The position numbers and the translations under genes were made by a program. This document shows, piece by piece, positions 25,616 to 33,674 of a stretch of DNA of 64,000 bases. Numbering within the stretch: the first letter of the stretch is position 1; each line of letters begins with the position of its first letter. The notes below the pieces were generated by a model, which saw only the letters and a program-made list of their open reading frames with translations, was not told the DNA's origin and did not search any database. This stretch comes from Solitalea longa (GTDB taxonomy: Bacteria > Bacteroidota > Bacteroidia > Sphingobacteriales > Sphingobacteriaceae). The stretch is taken from positions 310,001 to 374,000 of the forward strand of contig NZ_PQVF01000003.1 of assembly GCF_002920915.1 (NCBI RefSeq), in the 5' to 3' direction.

Positions 25616-26500
25616 ATGAAAAAAGTCTATCTAAGCGATTCGGGGCCGAAAGTATCAGCAGCAATTTATGGTTTTTGGAGATGGGGAAGTGAAGGAATGG
25701 TGAGTTCTTCTCAAATGGAAGAAATTGTTGACCATTGTTTGAGTTTAGGTATCAACACTTTTGACCATGCCGATATTTATGGCAATAATGCTTGCGAAGA
25801 ACTTTTCGGGAAGGTAGTTAAACAAAAATCGATTAAACGTGATGAAATTGTATTGTTTACCAAATGCGGGCTTATTAAAAAAGGCAGCAATGGTGCACAA
25901 ATCGATCATATCAACTCTTCAGCCAGGCATATTCGTCAATGTGTTGAGCAATCTTTGAAAAATCTTCAAACCGACTATATTGATATTTTCTTATTAGATC
26001 ACCTTGATCATATTTCGTTTTTGGAGGAAACAGCCGGAACCATCTTGCAGCTAATAGAATCGGGTAAAATCAAACATTTTGGAGTTGCCAACCTAACAGC
26101 TTCACAGCATCAGTTGATCTCATCGTATTTGCGCGTGCCGGTTGTTACCAGCCACATCGAACTAAACTTACTTAATACAACCGCTATTGATGACGGACGT
26201 TTCGATTTTATGCGTCAGAAATACAGCAAGCCACTGGCCTGGTCGCCTTTGGCAGGCGGACGTATTTTAAATGGTAGTGATGCGCAGGCTTTACGGGTGC
26301 GTAAGAAATTAGAAGAAGTGGCTCATAAATATAACGCCAATGTTGAAGAAACAGCAGTAGCCTGGTTAATTAAACTGGGTGCTTTGCCCATTATAGGCGC
26401 TTTACATAAAGAACGCATTTCAAATGCTGCCAGAGCTTTTGAAATTGATATGGAGCACGAAGACTGGTATGCCTTATACCAAGCGGCCATTAACAGTTAA
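25616..26500 (+). CDS. aldo/keto reductase
   Basis: 294 residues with a TIM-barrel NAD(P)H-dependent oxidoreductase fold. Tetrad positions are visible in FDHADIYGNNACEELFG (Asp and Tyr), LFTKCG (Lys) and LLDHLDH (His). The C-terminal cofactor segment includes PIIGALHKERI. It most resembles the YdhF-like subgroup. It is probably followed co-directionally by the lipid kinase 20 bp downstream. The physiological carbonyl substrate is unknown. Confidence 0.92.
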   Translation: MKKVYLSDSGPKVSAAIYGFWRWGSEGMVSSSQMEEIVDHCLSLGINTFDHADIYGNNACEELFGKVVKQKSIKRDEIVLFTKCGLIKKGSNGAQIDHINSSARHIRQCVEQSLKNLQTDYIDIFLLDHLDHISFLEETAGTILQLIESGKIKHFGVANLTASQHQLISSYLRVPVVTSHIELNLLNTTAIDDGRFDFMRQKYSKPLAWSPLAGGRILNGSDAQALRVRKKLEEVAHKYNANVEETAVAWLIKLGALPIIGALHKERISNAARAFEIDMEHEDWYALYQAAINS

Positions 26501-26520
26501 ATTTTATATTCCTCCTGATT

Positions 26521-27399
26521 ATGAAAAGAGTTTTATTCATTGTAAACCCATTCTCAGGAGGAATTGATAAAACAATCTTGCTGGATTCAATCGAATCATT
26601 CGTTAAAAACCACCATTATTCTCATTTGATTTATAAGACCTCCGGATCAGAAGATTTGGAACAGGTTAAAAAACTGATCGTAGAATTTCAGCCAGCAATA
26701 CTAGCAGTAGCAGGAGGCGACGGTACTGTTCTTACAGCTGTGAATGCTGTTTTAGATACTTCCATTCCTATTGCAATAATTCCTGTGGGTTCGGCTAATG
26801 GTATGGCTAAAGAGTTAAATATTCCTACAGATATTTTTAAGGCCTTAACGCTAATTGAGTCGGGGATTGACCTGAAGATTGATTTATTAGATATTAACGG
26901 ACAGGTTTGTGTGCATTTGGCCGATGTTGGTTTAAATGCCAAGGTGGTAAAGCGCTTTGAACAAGACCCTAACCGGGGGTTATGGGTGTATGGAAAATAT
27001 GTGTTCAGAGAACTTTTTCAGCTTCGGATCAACCGATTTATTATACAGTTGCCAGAAAAAAAAATTAAACGGTTTGCTGTATCAATGATCTTTGCCAATG
27101 CCTCAAAGTACGGTACAGGAGCGGTAATTAATCCGGTTGGAAGTTTAACTGATGGAAAGTTCGAGCTATGTATCATTAAGCAATTTCCTTTTTGGCAATT
27201 TTTTATACTGGCACTGAAAGCTTTCTTTGGCAAAATTTCCAATTCGGCCTATGTGGAAATTATCAGCACTTCCGAGGCCATTATTAAGGCTTCTCGCAAA
27301 ACGCTTTTGCAGGCCGATGGTGAAATATTGGGTAAGGTAAAAAGGATTGTGATTAAGGTATTGCCCCAAGCCGTAACTTTTAGGGTTTCATCAGTTTAA
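26521..27399 (+). CDS. diacylglycerol kinase-family lipid kinase
   Basis: 292 residues. DAGK catalytic-domain motifs are FIVNPFSGG at the N-terminus, AVAGGDGTVLTAVNAV (nucleotide-binding GGDGT) and PVGSANGMAKELN. The C-terminal half (about 135-290) is the beta-sandwich typical of YegS/DgkB-type enzymes, ending LLQADGEILGK. It phosphorylates diacylglycerol or a related lipid at the membrane face; the exact lipid is not readable. It starts 20 bp after the aldo/keto reductase. Its 3' end overlaps the convergent metallophosphoesterase gene by 9 bp, with no terminator between. Confidence 0.92.
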   Translation: MKRVLFIVNPFSGGIDKTILLDSIESFVKNHHYSHLIYKTSGSEDLEQVKKLIVEFQPAILAVAGGDGTVLTAVNAVLDTSIPIAIIPVGSANGMAKELNIPTDIFKALTLIESGIDLKIDLLDINGQVCVHLADVGLNAKVVKRFEQDPNRGLWVYGKYVFRELFQLRINRFIIQLPEKKIKRFAVSMIFANASKYGTGAVINPVGSLTDGKFELCIIKQFPFWQFFILALKAFFGKISNSAYVEIISTSEAIIKASRKTLLQADGEILGKVKRIVIKVLPQAVTFRVSSV

Positions 27400-28440
27400 T
27401 TCGACGCTATAAATACACTCTCCAGGTAAATACTTTGACCTAAACGCGAAACATTCACAAACAACTTTTTCCTCAAAGAAAGTTAATTTAAAGAACCCTT
27501 TTTTATCCACCCCAAAATTGAGGTGTTTCCCGCTTGTAACCACATATTTTACCTTGCTTCCTGATCCGCTTACAATAAAATGGTTGCCGTTTTTAGTTAT
27601 ATGCTGCAAATTATGTTCGTGTCCACAGGCATAAATTAGGCCCGGGTATCTTTCGAAAATGAGCTTTAGTTTGGCTCTTAACCTCCGATACCTTGGATGC
27701 GTGATGTCTTCTTTTGCCCCGTAAAGCCGACGATAAAGTGGCAGCAAAGAGCCTATTATTGGTAATGGAAGCCATGCGTTTTTACGGTAAACAGTCAGAG
27801 GGAAAAGATGATGACGGAATTTGTATCGACCACCATGCATTGAATAGCTATAAATGGGTGTATGGCCCACCACAATAATTTTTTTATGGCGATGAGTAAA
27901 AAGCATTTTATTGAGCTGAGCAAAGAACTCCTGTTCATTGCTTACCGAACAGTTATAGTGCTTGCCTGCTGGTTTAAATCCTTCTTGAAGCCACCACTGT
28001 GTATTAATGGCAATAATGGCAATATGTTCAGTGCTGCTTATTAATGCTGGCCCGGGACAACCTCCACTGGGCTGGTAAATGGTTTTATCGTTAAAAAGTT
28101 TGGTTAAATAATCTTCCTGCCGCAAAACATATTCGTAACCATTGGATTTACCTTTGTTCCAATCATGATTTCCGGAGATGAAGATTTTCTTTCCTTTAAA
28201 ATCACTCAGATACGAATGGTAAAAGTTAAGCACATTTTCTGCATGTCTCCGGAACGAATGATTCTCCGGAGGCAAACCATTGGGGTAAATCAGGTCGCCC
28301 AAAAAAATGATCATACTGTTTGGAGAGGAGGGAAACTGTTTTTTCAATAAGTTAAAAACAACGTCCCTGCCGTCGGTTTTTAGTTCGCCGGTATCTCCGA
28401 TTAAGATTAGTTCAAAAGGCTGATTAGTCTCCGCTTTCAT
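27391..28440 (-). CDS. metallophosphoesterase
   Basis: 349 residues from the ATG at 28440; a start at 28458 is possible but extends further into the upstream gene. Calcineurin-like dinuclear metal motifs occur in order: LIGDTGE, FLGDLIYPNG, FISGNHDW, VVGHTPIYS and CGHEHNLQH. The Ser/Pro-rich early part lacks a signal peptide, so it is probably cytosolic. It overlaps the DUF2490 gene by 17 bp upstream (likely co-translation) and the lipid kinase by 9 bp at the tail. The substrate is unknown. Confidence 0.9.
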   Translation of the reverse strand: MKAETNQPFELILIGDTGELKTDGRDVVFNLLKKQFPSSPNSMIIFLGDLIYPNGLPPENHSFRRHAENVLNFYHSYLSDFKGKKIFISGNHDWNKGKSNGYEYVLRQEDYLTKLFNDKTIYQPSGGCPGPALISSTEHIAIIAINTQWWLQEGFKPAGKHYNCSVSNEQEFFAQLNKMLFTHRHKKIIVVGHTPIYSYSMHGGRYKFRHHLFPLTVYRKNAWLPLPIIGSLLPLYRRLYGAKEDITHPRYRRLRAKLKLIFERYPGLIYACGHEHNLQHITKNGNHFIVSGSGSKVKYVVTSGKHLNFGVDKKGFFKLTFFEEKVVCECFAFRSKYLPGECIYSVELN

Positions 28441-29203
28441 GTGGTGGAGGCAGTACAACTGCTTTTCGTTTTAAATCAAGCGTATAGTAAAAGAACAAGC
28501 GCATGGTATTGTTGCTATCATACACATTTCCCGATGATTTTTGCTGGTATACATTCATATAGCCGAAATCGAAATTGAGTGATTTGGTAATGTTTTGTTT
28601 TATGCCGATAAATAAACGGTTCTGATCCATCGAATTATAAACCACTTCTTTACCAAAATTTAGCAAAATTTCATCCGATAGGCATAAGGCCGGAAGTTTA
28701 GCCGCCTTTTCTCCTTTAAATACCGGAATTGTCGCGCTCAGTAAGTAGCGAACACGGTTGGTAAACTTCATTCCCACCTTTACATCATTCGATAATTTTT
28801 CCTGCCAGCGTTGTTCAACTCGCAGGCGTTGAGTTAAACCCACCGTCCCTAGTTTTTGGTTTAACAAAAACTCGGTATAAAAACGGTTTTCGTCTTGCCA
28901 GTTAGATAAACCTTCGGCAGGTGTTAACCATAAATGAGCATAACCAGCAACTACCCGCATATTAGGCTTAATATAATAACCCCCACCAAACCGTACGAAC
29001 CAAAAATTAGTTTCGGCCATAAAATCTTGTCGCCGGTTGTGGAAATCGGCAACAGCGGCCCACTTATCACTAAATTTAACAACATTGTTAAGAGAGAACC
29101 ACGACATGGCATTATGATTTACCACTTTTTGGGTTTGAGCGCTGGCGCAACCGATTTGAAGAATGAAAACGATGAGTAAAATTGAACAACGACGCATAAG
29201 CAA
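28424..29203 (-). CDS. DUF2490 family outer-membrane-type protein
   Basis: 259 residues with a signal peptide (MLMRRCSILLIVFILQIGCASA/Q). The rest is a series of amphipathic beta-strands typical of DUF2490 (FSLNNVVKFSDKWAAVADFH, NFWFVRFGGGYYIKPNMRVV, RLRVEQRWQEKL, NRLFIGIKQNITKSLNFDFG), consistent with a small outer-membrane barrel. The C-terminal PPPHESGD tail is short and polar. It is the first gene of a minus-strand pair with the metallophosphoesterase. No function is established for this family. Confidence 0.88.
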   Translation of the reverse strand: MLMRRCSILLIVFILQIGCASAQTQKVVNHNAMSWFSLNNVVKFSDKWAAVADFHNRRQDFMAETNFWFVRFGGGYYIKPNMRVVAGYAHLWLTPAEGLSNWQDENRFYTEFLLNQKLGTVGLTQRLRVEQRWQEKLSNDVKVGMKFTNRVRYLLSATIPVFKGEKAAKLPALCLSDEILLNFGKEVVYNSMDQNRLFIGIKQNITKSLNFDFGYMNVYQQKSSGNVYDSNNTMRLFFYYTLDLKRKAVVLPPPHESGD

Positions 29204-29506
29204 AGAATTTAAGGAATGAGATGAACAGTTAATAGATGGGAGGTATTAACAGGGGCCAAATATAGAGTAAATGCGAGTTTTTCTAAAGAATTTAAAAATT
29301 AAACGATCCTTGAAATGGCATTTTTGGGCTACTCGTTAGTGGTTAATTTCAATGTTAAGCCGACATAAATTTTTAGTAAACGCTAAATTTCAAAATAACA
29401 TTTCAGGCTGGTTAAGTACCTCGAAATGATAATGGTTTCTTCATTTTTTATTAAAAAATGAAGATTTAAATAGACATTTTTGTCGCACCAAAATATAATC
29501 CAAGTT
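29204..29506. other. divergent intergenic region DUF2490 / ald
   Basis: 303 bp of AT-rich sequence with no ORF I can support. Its main feature is a perfect 27-bp palindrome at 29438-29464, listed separately. Confidence 0.5.
29438..29464. promoter_or_regulatory. perfect palindrome upstream of alanine dehydrogenase
   Basis: TCTTCATTTTTTA (29438-29450), a single T, then TAAAAAATGAAGA (29452-29464): 13-bp perfect arms, ending 42 bp before the ald start. It could be an operator (a Lrp/AsnC-type regulator would fit alanine metabolism) or a hairpin; the A/T core makes the latter weak. Confidence 0.45.
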
Positions 29507-30619
29507 ATGATCGTCGGACTTCCTAAAGAAATCAAAAACAACGAGAATCGTGTTGCTCTTACACCAGGTGGTGTTACCGAGTTGGTTAAAAACGGACATA
29601 CTGTTTACGTACAGGCTACGGCTGGAAACGGTAGCGGTTTTAGTGACGAAGAATATAAATCAGCAGGTGCAACTATACTTCCAACAATTGAAGAAGTTTA
29701 TGCAATTGCCGAAATGATCGTGAAAGTTAAAGAACCGATCGAATCAGAATATAAATTGATTAAGCCAAATCAATTAGTTTTCACATACTTCCACTTTGCT
29801 TCTCACGAGCCATTAACTAAAGCTATGGTTGCAAGCAATGCGGTTTGTTTAGCTTATGAAACTGTTGAGAAAAAAGACCGCTCATTACCATTGTTAGTAC
29901 CAATGAGTGAAGTTGCAGGTCGTATGGCAATTCAAAAAGGTGCCAACTACCTTGAAAAACCTTTAGGTGGCCGTGGTATTTTATTAGGTGGTGTTGCAGG
30001 TGTGGCTCCAGCTAAAGTATTGGTATTAGGCGGTGGTATTGTAGGAACCGAAGCTGCTAAAATGGCTGCCGGTTTAGGTGCCGATGTTACCATTATGGAT
30101 ATCAGCTTACCTCGCTTACGTTATTTATCAGACATTCTTCCGGCTAACGTTAAAACCGTTATGTCGAACTCATACAACATTGCTCAAGCTATTAAGTCTT
30201 CAAACTTAATCGTTGGTGCGGTATTAATTCCAGGTGCTAAAGCTCCTCACTTAATTACCCGTGCAATGTTAAAAGATATGCAACCAGGTACTGTTTTAGT
30301 TGACGTAGCTGTTGACCAAGGCGGTTGTATCGAAACTTGTAAACCTACCACTCACGAAAATCCAACTTTCGTAATTGATGGTGTTGTTCATTACTGTGTT
30401 GCCAACATGCCGGGTGCAGTTCCTTACACTTCAACATTGGCTTTAACCAATGCTACTTTACCTTACGTGTTGAAGTTAGCTAACCAAGGTTGGTTAACGG
30501 CTTGCCAAAAAGATGAAGAGTTGCGCAAAGGTTTGAACGTGATCAATGGTAACATTGTTTACAAGCCTGTTGCAGATGCCTTTAACATGGCTTACTCTCC
30601 AGTAGAAAACTACTTGTAG
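29507..30619 (+). CDS. ald: alanine dehydrogenase
   Basis: 370 residues from the ATG at 29507 (MIVGLPKEIKNNENRVALTP), which is the family N-terminus; the upstream TTG at 29480 is not needed. It catalyses reversible NAD-dependent deamination of L-alanine to pyruvate and ammonia. Motifs include the substrate-site Lys in VKVKEPIESEY, His in FTYFHFASHEP, the Rossmann loop VLGGGIVGTEAAKMAAGLGA, VDVAVDQGGCIET and NMPGAVPYTSTLALTNATLP. Codon use in this gene looks strongly biased (AAC, TAC, GGT, GCT/GCA), as in highly expressed genes. It ends at a strong terminator. Confidence 0.96.
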   Translation: MIVGLPKEIKNNENRVALTPGGVTELVKNGHTVYVQATAGNGSGFSDEEYKSAGATILPTIEEVYAIAEMIVKVKEPIESEYKLIKPNQLVFTYFHFASHEPLTKAMVASNAVCLAYETVEKKDRSLPLLVPMSEVAGRMAIQKGANYLEKPLGGRGILLGGVAGVAPAKVLVLGGGIVGTEAAKMAAGLGADVTIMDISLPRLRYLSDILPANVKTVMSNSYNIAQAIKSSNLIVGAVLIPGAKAPHLITRAMLKDMQPGTVLVDVAVDQGGCIETCKPTTHENPTFVIDGVVHYCVANMPGAVPYTSTLALTNATLPYVLKLANQGWLTACQKDEELRKGLNVINGNIVYKPVADAFNMAYSPVENYL

Positions 30620-30659
30620 TATTTAGTTTTGTAAATTTTTCTTCATAGATAGTGGATTG

Positions 30660-30692
30660 AGCGACCCCAGGGATGGGGTCGCTTGTTTTTTA
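30660..30692 (+). terminator. rho-independent terminator of ald
   Basis: AGCGACCCC (30660-30668) pairs with GGGGTCGCT (30675-30683) around AGGGAT, followed by TGTTTTTTAT. Confidence 0.93.
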
Positions 30693-30863
30693 TAATTATT
30701 CCCTAAGGCAGTAAAATGGCTTGAAAACCTTACTTATGTTGTCAAGGTTTAGAAGAAGAATATAGTCTAAATAGCATTCTTCTTCTATCAAATTATTATA
30801 TTTAAGTTAGGTTAGGGATTGTTTCATTAATTGAAATAATCTTAACTGTCTAAATATACGCTC

Positions 30864-31412
30864 ATGTTACAATCGCTTATAAGAAACTGGTGGGTTATTT
30901 TATTGCGCGGTATGGCGGCAATTGGCTTTGGAATTATCGCATTTATCTGGCCGGGCATCACACTTATTACACTTCTCTATTTTTTTGGATTATACCTTAT
31001 TGTCGATGGTTTTATTGCCCTTTTTACGGTTATTTCCAGCTGGGGAAGGAGAGAAGACAAGTGGTTATTGGTAATTGACGGAATTTTAAGTTTAGCCGTT
31101 GGGGTAGTGGCTGTGCAATCGCCGCTGGATGCCAATGTAGCCATAGTTTTTATAGTTGGTTTTTGGGCAATTATGGGGGGAATCATAAAGGTTGCCTTCG
31201 CCATTCATGTTCGAAACGAGATAAAAGGCGAAGGCTGGATTGCTTTTAGTGGTGTGGTCACCATGCTGTTTGGTTTCGTTTTAATTGCCGACCCTTTACA
31301 AGGTGCTATTAGCTTAATCTGGCTCATAGGAGCTTTATCAATTGCTTTAGGCTTTATGTGGGTCATTACTGCATTCAGAATACGTTCATTCAGCAGCCGA
31401 CTGAGGTATTAA
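30864..31412 (+). CDS. HdeD-like (DUF308) membrane protein
   Basis: 182 residues with six predicted transmembrane segments in three DUF308-type pairs (MAAIGFGIIAFIWPGITL, LLVIDGILSLAVGVVAV, WIAFSGVVTMLFGFVLIADP). It resembles HdeD acid-resistance-type proteins, whose biochemical role is poorly known. The N-terminus LIRNWWVILLRGMAA is typical. Its stop codon (31410-31412) overlaps the stop of the convergent response regulator. A 244-bp upstream region after the ald terminator supports its own transcription. Confidence 0.88.
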   Translation: MLQSLIRNWWVILLRGMAAIGFGIIAFIWPGITLITLLYFFGLYLIVDGFIALFTVISSWGRREDKWLLVIDGILSLAVGVVAVQSPLDANVAIVFIVGFWAIMGGIIKVAFAIHVRNEIKGEGWIAFSGVVTMLFGFVLIADPLQGAISLIWLIGALSIALGFMWVITAFRIRSFSSRLRY

Positions 31413-32152
31413 ATATTCAGGGCTTCTTTTAGCTTGGCATATCCGCTTTTACTTACCGGTACCTGAATGCCTGATTTAAGCACTGCCAAATGTGATTCCT
31501 TATCATAAATATCAATCCGGACAATTTGATTCATGTTGATCAGGTAAGAGCGGTGAACCCTGATAAACTGTTGCTCATCGAGTGTTTTTTCAAAAAAACT
31601 CATTGTTTTGTTCTTCAAAAAGCCACCTTCGGAGGTCTGAATCTTTACATAATCATCAGCCGCTTCCAAATAATGGATGTCCAAGGTTGGAATAATCTTG
31701 ATCTTTCCTTCCACTTTTACTACAACGCGATTGCTTTGTGCCGGTGTTGCGGCAATATGTTCAATAACCTGTTTAGTTGCTGTTGAAGCTTCCCCGATGT
31801 TGCGGTTAGCCACCCATTTTTGCATGGCCTTGTCGAAACGCTCTTTAGAAAAAGGTTTCAGCAGGTAATCAACGGCATTGGCCTCAAAAGCTTTAATGGC
31901 ATATTCATCAAAAGCTGTGGTAAAAATGATAGACGGTGGGCAATCGAGTAATTCAAGCATTTCAAAGCCAGTGATTTTAGGCATTTGTATATCTAAAAAA
32001 ACCAGATCGGGTTTATGCGTACTGATGGCTTTAACACCTTCAAATCCATCTGCGCATTCTTGTATGATCTCAACTTCGGGATAGGCTTTTAAGTATTCTT
32101 TAACAATGGCTCTCGCCAAAGGTTCATCATCTATAAGTATTGTTTTAATCAT
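31409..32152 (-). CDS. LytTR-family response regulator
   Basis: 247 residues. An N-terminal receiver domain has the acidic pair Asp8/Asp9, the phosphoacceptor Asp54 (PDLVFLDIQMPKITG) and the KPFSKERF lysine. The C-terminal LytTR DNA-binding domain (about 145-245) has IHYLEAADDYVKIQTSEGGF and FIRVHRSYLINMNQIVRID. It pairs with the histidine kinase gene immediately upstream, which it overlaps by 8 bp, so the two are translationally coupled. I infer an envelope-stress response from the LiaF-like gene in the same run. Confidence 0.95.
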   Translation of the reverse strand: MIKTILIDDEPLARAIVKEYLKAYPEVEIIQECADGFEGVKAISTHKPDLVFLDIQMPKITGFEMLELLDCPPSIIFTTAFDEYAIKAFEANAVDYLLKPFSKERFDKAMQKWVANRNIGEASTATKQVIEHIAATPAQSNRVVVKVEGKIKIIPTLDIHYLEAADDYVKIQTSEGGFLKNKTMSFFEKTLDEQQFIRVHRSYLINMNQIVRIDIYDKESHLAVLKSGIQVPVSKSGYAKLKEALNI

Positions 32153-33185
32153 TGGTCTGTGGAATTCTAAGCGTGGTATTAAATATATTTCCGTTTGTTG
32201 ATGTTTCTAAAAGGTCGTTGCGTGCAAAAAGTAAATACAGTCGGCGGCTGATGGAACTTAAGCCGAAACCTGTTCCCTGTGGAACATTGGTCTGTTTGTC
32301 GAAAGGGTTTTTTACATGAATAGTTAATTCATTGTTTGCGTTTTTTAAAACCTGTATACTGATAGCAACCTGCTCGGTGGTGTCGTAAAGGCCAAATTTA
32401 ATGGCGTTTTCAACTATGGGTTGCAACAGCATTGGAGGAAGTTTAAAGTTTCTGGTTGCTTCATCCATTTCAATTAAGGTTTCAAGACGGTGACTAAAGC
32501 GCACTTTTTCAATATCTAAATAAAGCTTTAAATGCTGAATTTCTTCATCGGCAGTAACCCATTGGTTTTCCTCTTTTTTTAAGGTGCCCCTTAAAAAGTC
32601 CGACAATTGCTGGATCATGGTTCGAGCCTCCTCCGGTTGTACAACTATTAATGCACTAATGGAGTTTAGGCTGTTAAATAAAAAGTGTGGTTGTAACTGT
32701 TGACGTAGTTTGAACAGCTCTGCCTCACGCGCAAGTTTCTCAGTTGATTCATGGAGGCGCATATGCTCTTCCTGCTCCTCGCTACTGTACCAAAACAGGC
32801 TTAGTACTGCCACCCATCCAATGATCAGGCAGCCTATTAAAAAACGGATCAATAACGATTTCTTAAGAAATACTGCATAACCCGCTGAATGCACAATATT
32901 GGAAAGTGAAACATTGCTTATTATCAACCATAAAATGGTGATAGCCAGTATTTCAATAATGGTAAACAGGTAGTTTCCTTCGGGCCGATAAAAGATAAAG
33001 ATATAGCTGATAAGTGCGCATGAACAAGCCAAAAATATGTTAGACACCAGACTATCGGTTACAGCTGTATAAATGTCGAATCCAAATGAATAATAAAGAA
33101 CAACGGTATGAATAACTCCCCATATTATCCACAGGATAATAAATGCACATAAAAAAGCTTTATTCTTTAAAGGGTATGTAGCCAT
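32145..33185 (-). CDS. LytS-type sensor histidine kinase
   Basis: 346 residues. About four transmembrane segments lie within residues 9-131, then a coiled linker (SSEEQEEHMRLHESTEKL), the His_kinase phosphoacceptor motif LQPHFLFNSLNSISALI (His167), and an HATPase domain with the N-box MLLQPIVENAIKFGL and the G-box GTGFGLSSISRRL. There is no periplasmic sensing domain of any size, so the membrane part or a partner probably senses the signal. It is preceded by the DUF4288 and LiaF-like genes and overlaps the response regulator gene by 8 bp. Confidence 0.95.
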   Translation of the reverse strand: MATYPLKNKAFLCAFIILWIIWGVIHTVVLYYSFGFDIYTAVTDSLVSNIFLACSCALISYIFIFYRPEGNYLFTIIEILAITILWLIISNVSLSNIVHSAGYAVFLKKSLLIRFLIGCLIIGWVAVLSLFWYSSEEQEEHMRLHESTEKLAREAELFKLRQQLQPHFLFNSLNSISALIVVQPEEARTMIQQLSDFLRGTLKKEENQWVTADEEIQHLKLYLDIEKVRFSHRLETLIEMDEATRNFKLPPMLLQPIVENAIKFGLYDTTEQVAISIQVLKNANNELTIHVKNPFDKQTNVPQGTGFGLSSISRRLYLLFARNDLLETSTNGNIFNTTLRIPQTND

Positions 33186-33207
33186 AGTTGAGTGTTATGT
33201 TAAAAGC

Positions 33208-33259
33208 TTTAAGTTCTAAGCTGTAAGTCGATTCATCAACCTAAAACTTAGAACTTAAA
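33208..33259. repeat. 13-bp inverted repeat inside the envelope-stress gene run
   Basis: TTTAAGTTCTAAG (33208-33220) and CTTAGAACTTAAA (33247-33259) are perfect inverted repeats with a 26-bp spacer, filling most of the 83-bp gap between DUF4288 and the kinase gene. There is no U-tract, so it is not a standard terminator. It may be a dispersed intergenic repeat or an RNA-processing site. Confidence 0.5.
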
Positions 33260-33268
33260 AACTCAAAA

Positions 33269-33625
33269 CTATATATAATGTTCCACCTGAATTAACTGTC
33301 GGCGAACTTTGCGTGCTTTAATTTTTAAATCGCTTAGATATTCATTAGCGCTGTCGGCTTCAACAATTTCAGAGTAAACTTCTGATTTATCTGATACCGA
33401 ATTAACTTTATCTAAAGCCACAATGTCAACAAATTTCCAGCTTACCAATTCTTTGTTAATGTTAAAGAAAGTTGATTGTTGGTCGATTCCTACTTCTTTT
33501 GCTTTAGAGAGCGCAGATGAAAAGTCGTCTGCTTGAATGAGCCTCAGCTGTTCGTCGAACTGTGGCCGATGGTTACCTTCTCCCGATTGGATCTGATAAA
33601 CCAGCTTTGCAATAAACCATTCCAT
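33269..33625 (-). CDS. DUF4288 family protein
   Basis: 118 residues. It begins MEWFIAKLVYQIQSGEGNHR and continues PQFDEQLRLIQADDFSSALS, KAKEVGIDQQSTFFN and WKFVDIVALDKV, matching the small cytosolic DUF4288 family (alpha/beta, no catalytic motif known). It lies 49 bp after the LiaF-like gene and 83 bp before the kinase gene, in the same orientation. The function is unknown; its position suggests participation in, or co-regulation with, the envelope-stress group. Confidence 0.85.
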   Translation of the reverse strand: MEWFIAKLVYQIQSGEGNHRPQFDEQLRLIQADDFSSALSKAKEVGIDQQSTFFNINKELVSWKFVDIVALDKVNSVSDKSEVYSEIVEADSANEYLSDLKIKARKVRRQLIQVEHYI

Positions 33626-33674
33626 ATGAGTATTTGTTTAAGATCTTTGTTTTTAAGAGCCTGGGGCTTATATT

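Noticed and set aside
31100-31210. Small minus-strand ORF within the HdeD-like gene
   Set aside because: It has no start context or family features and is antisense to conserved membrane segments.
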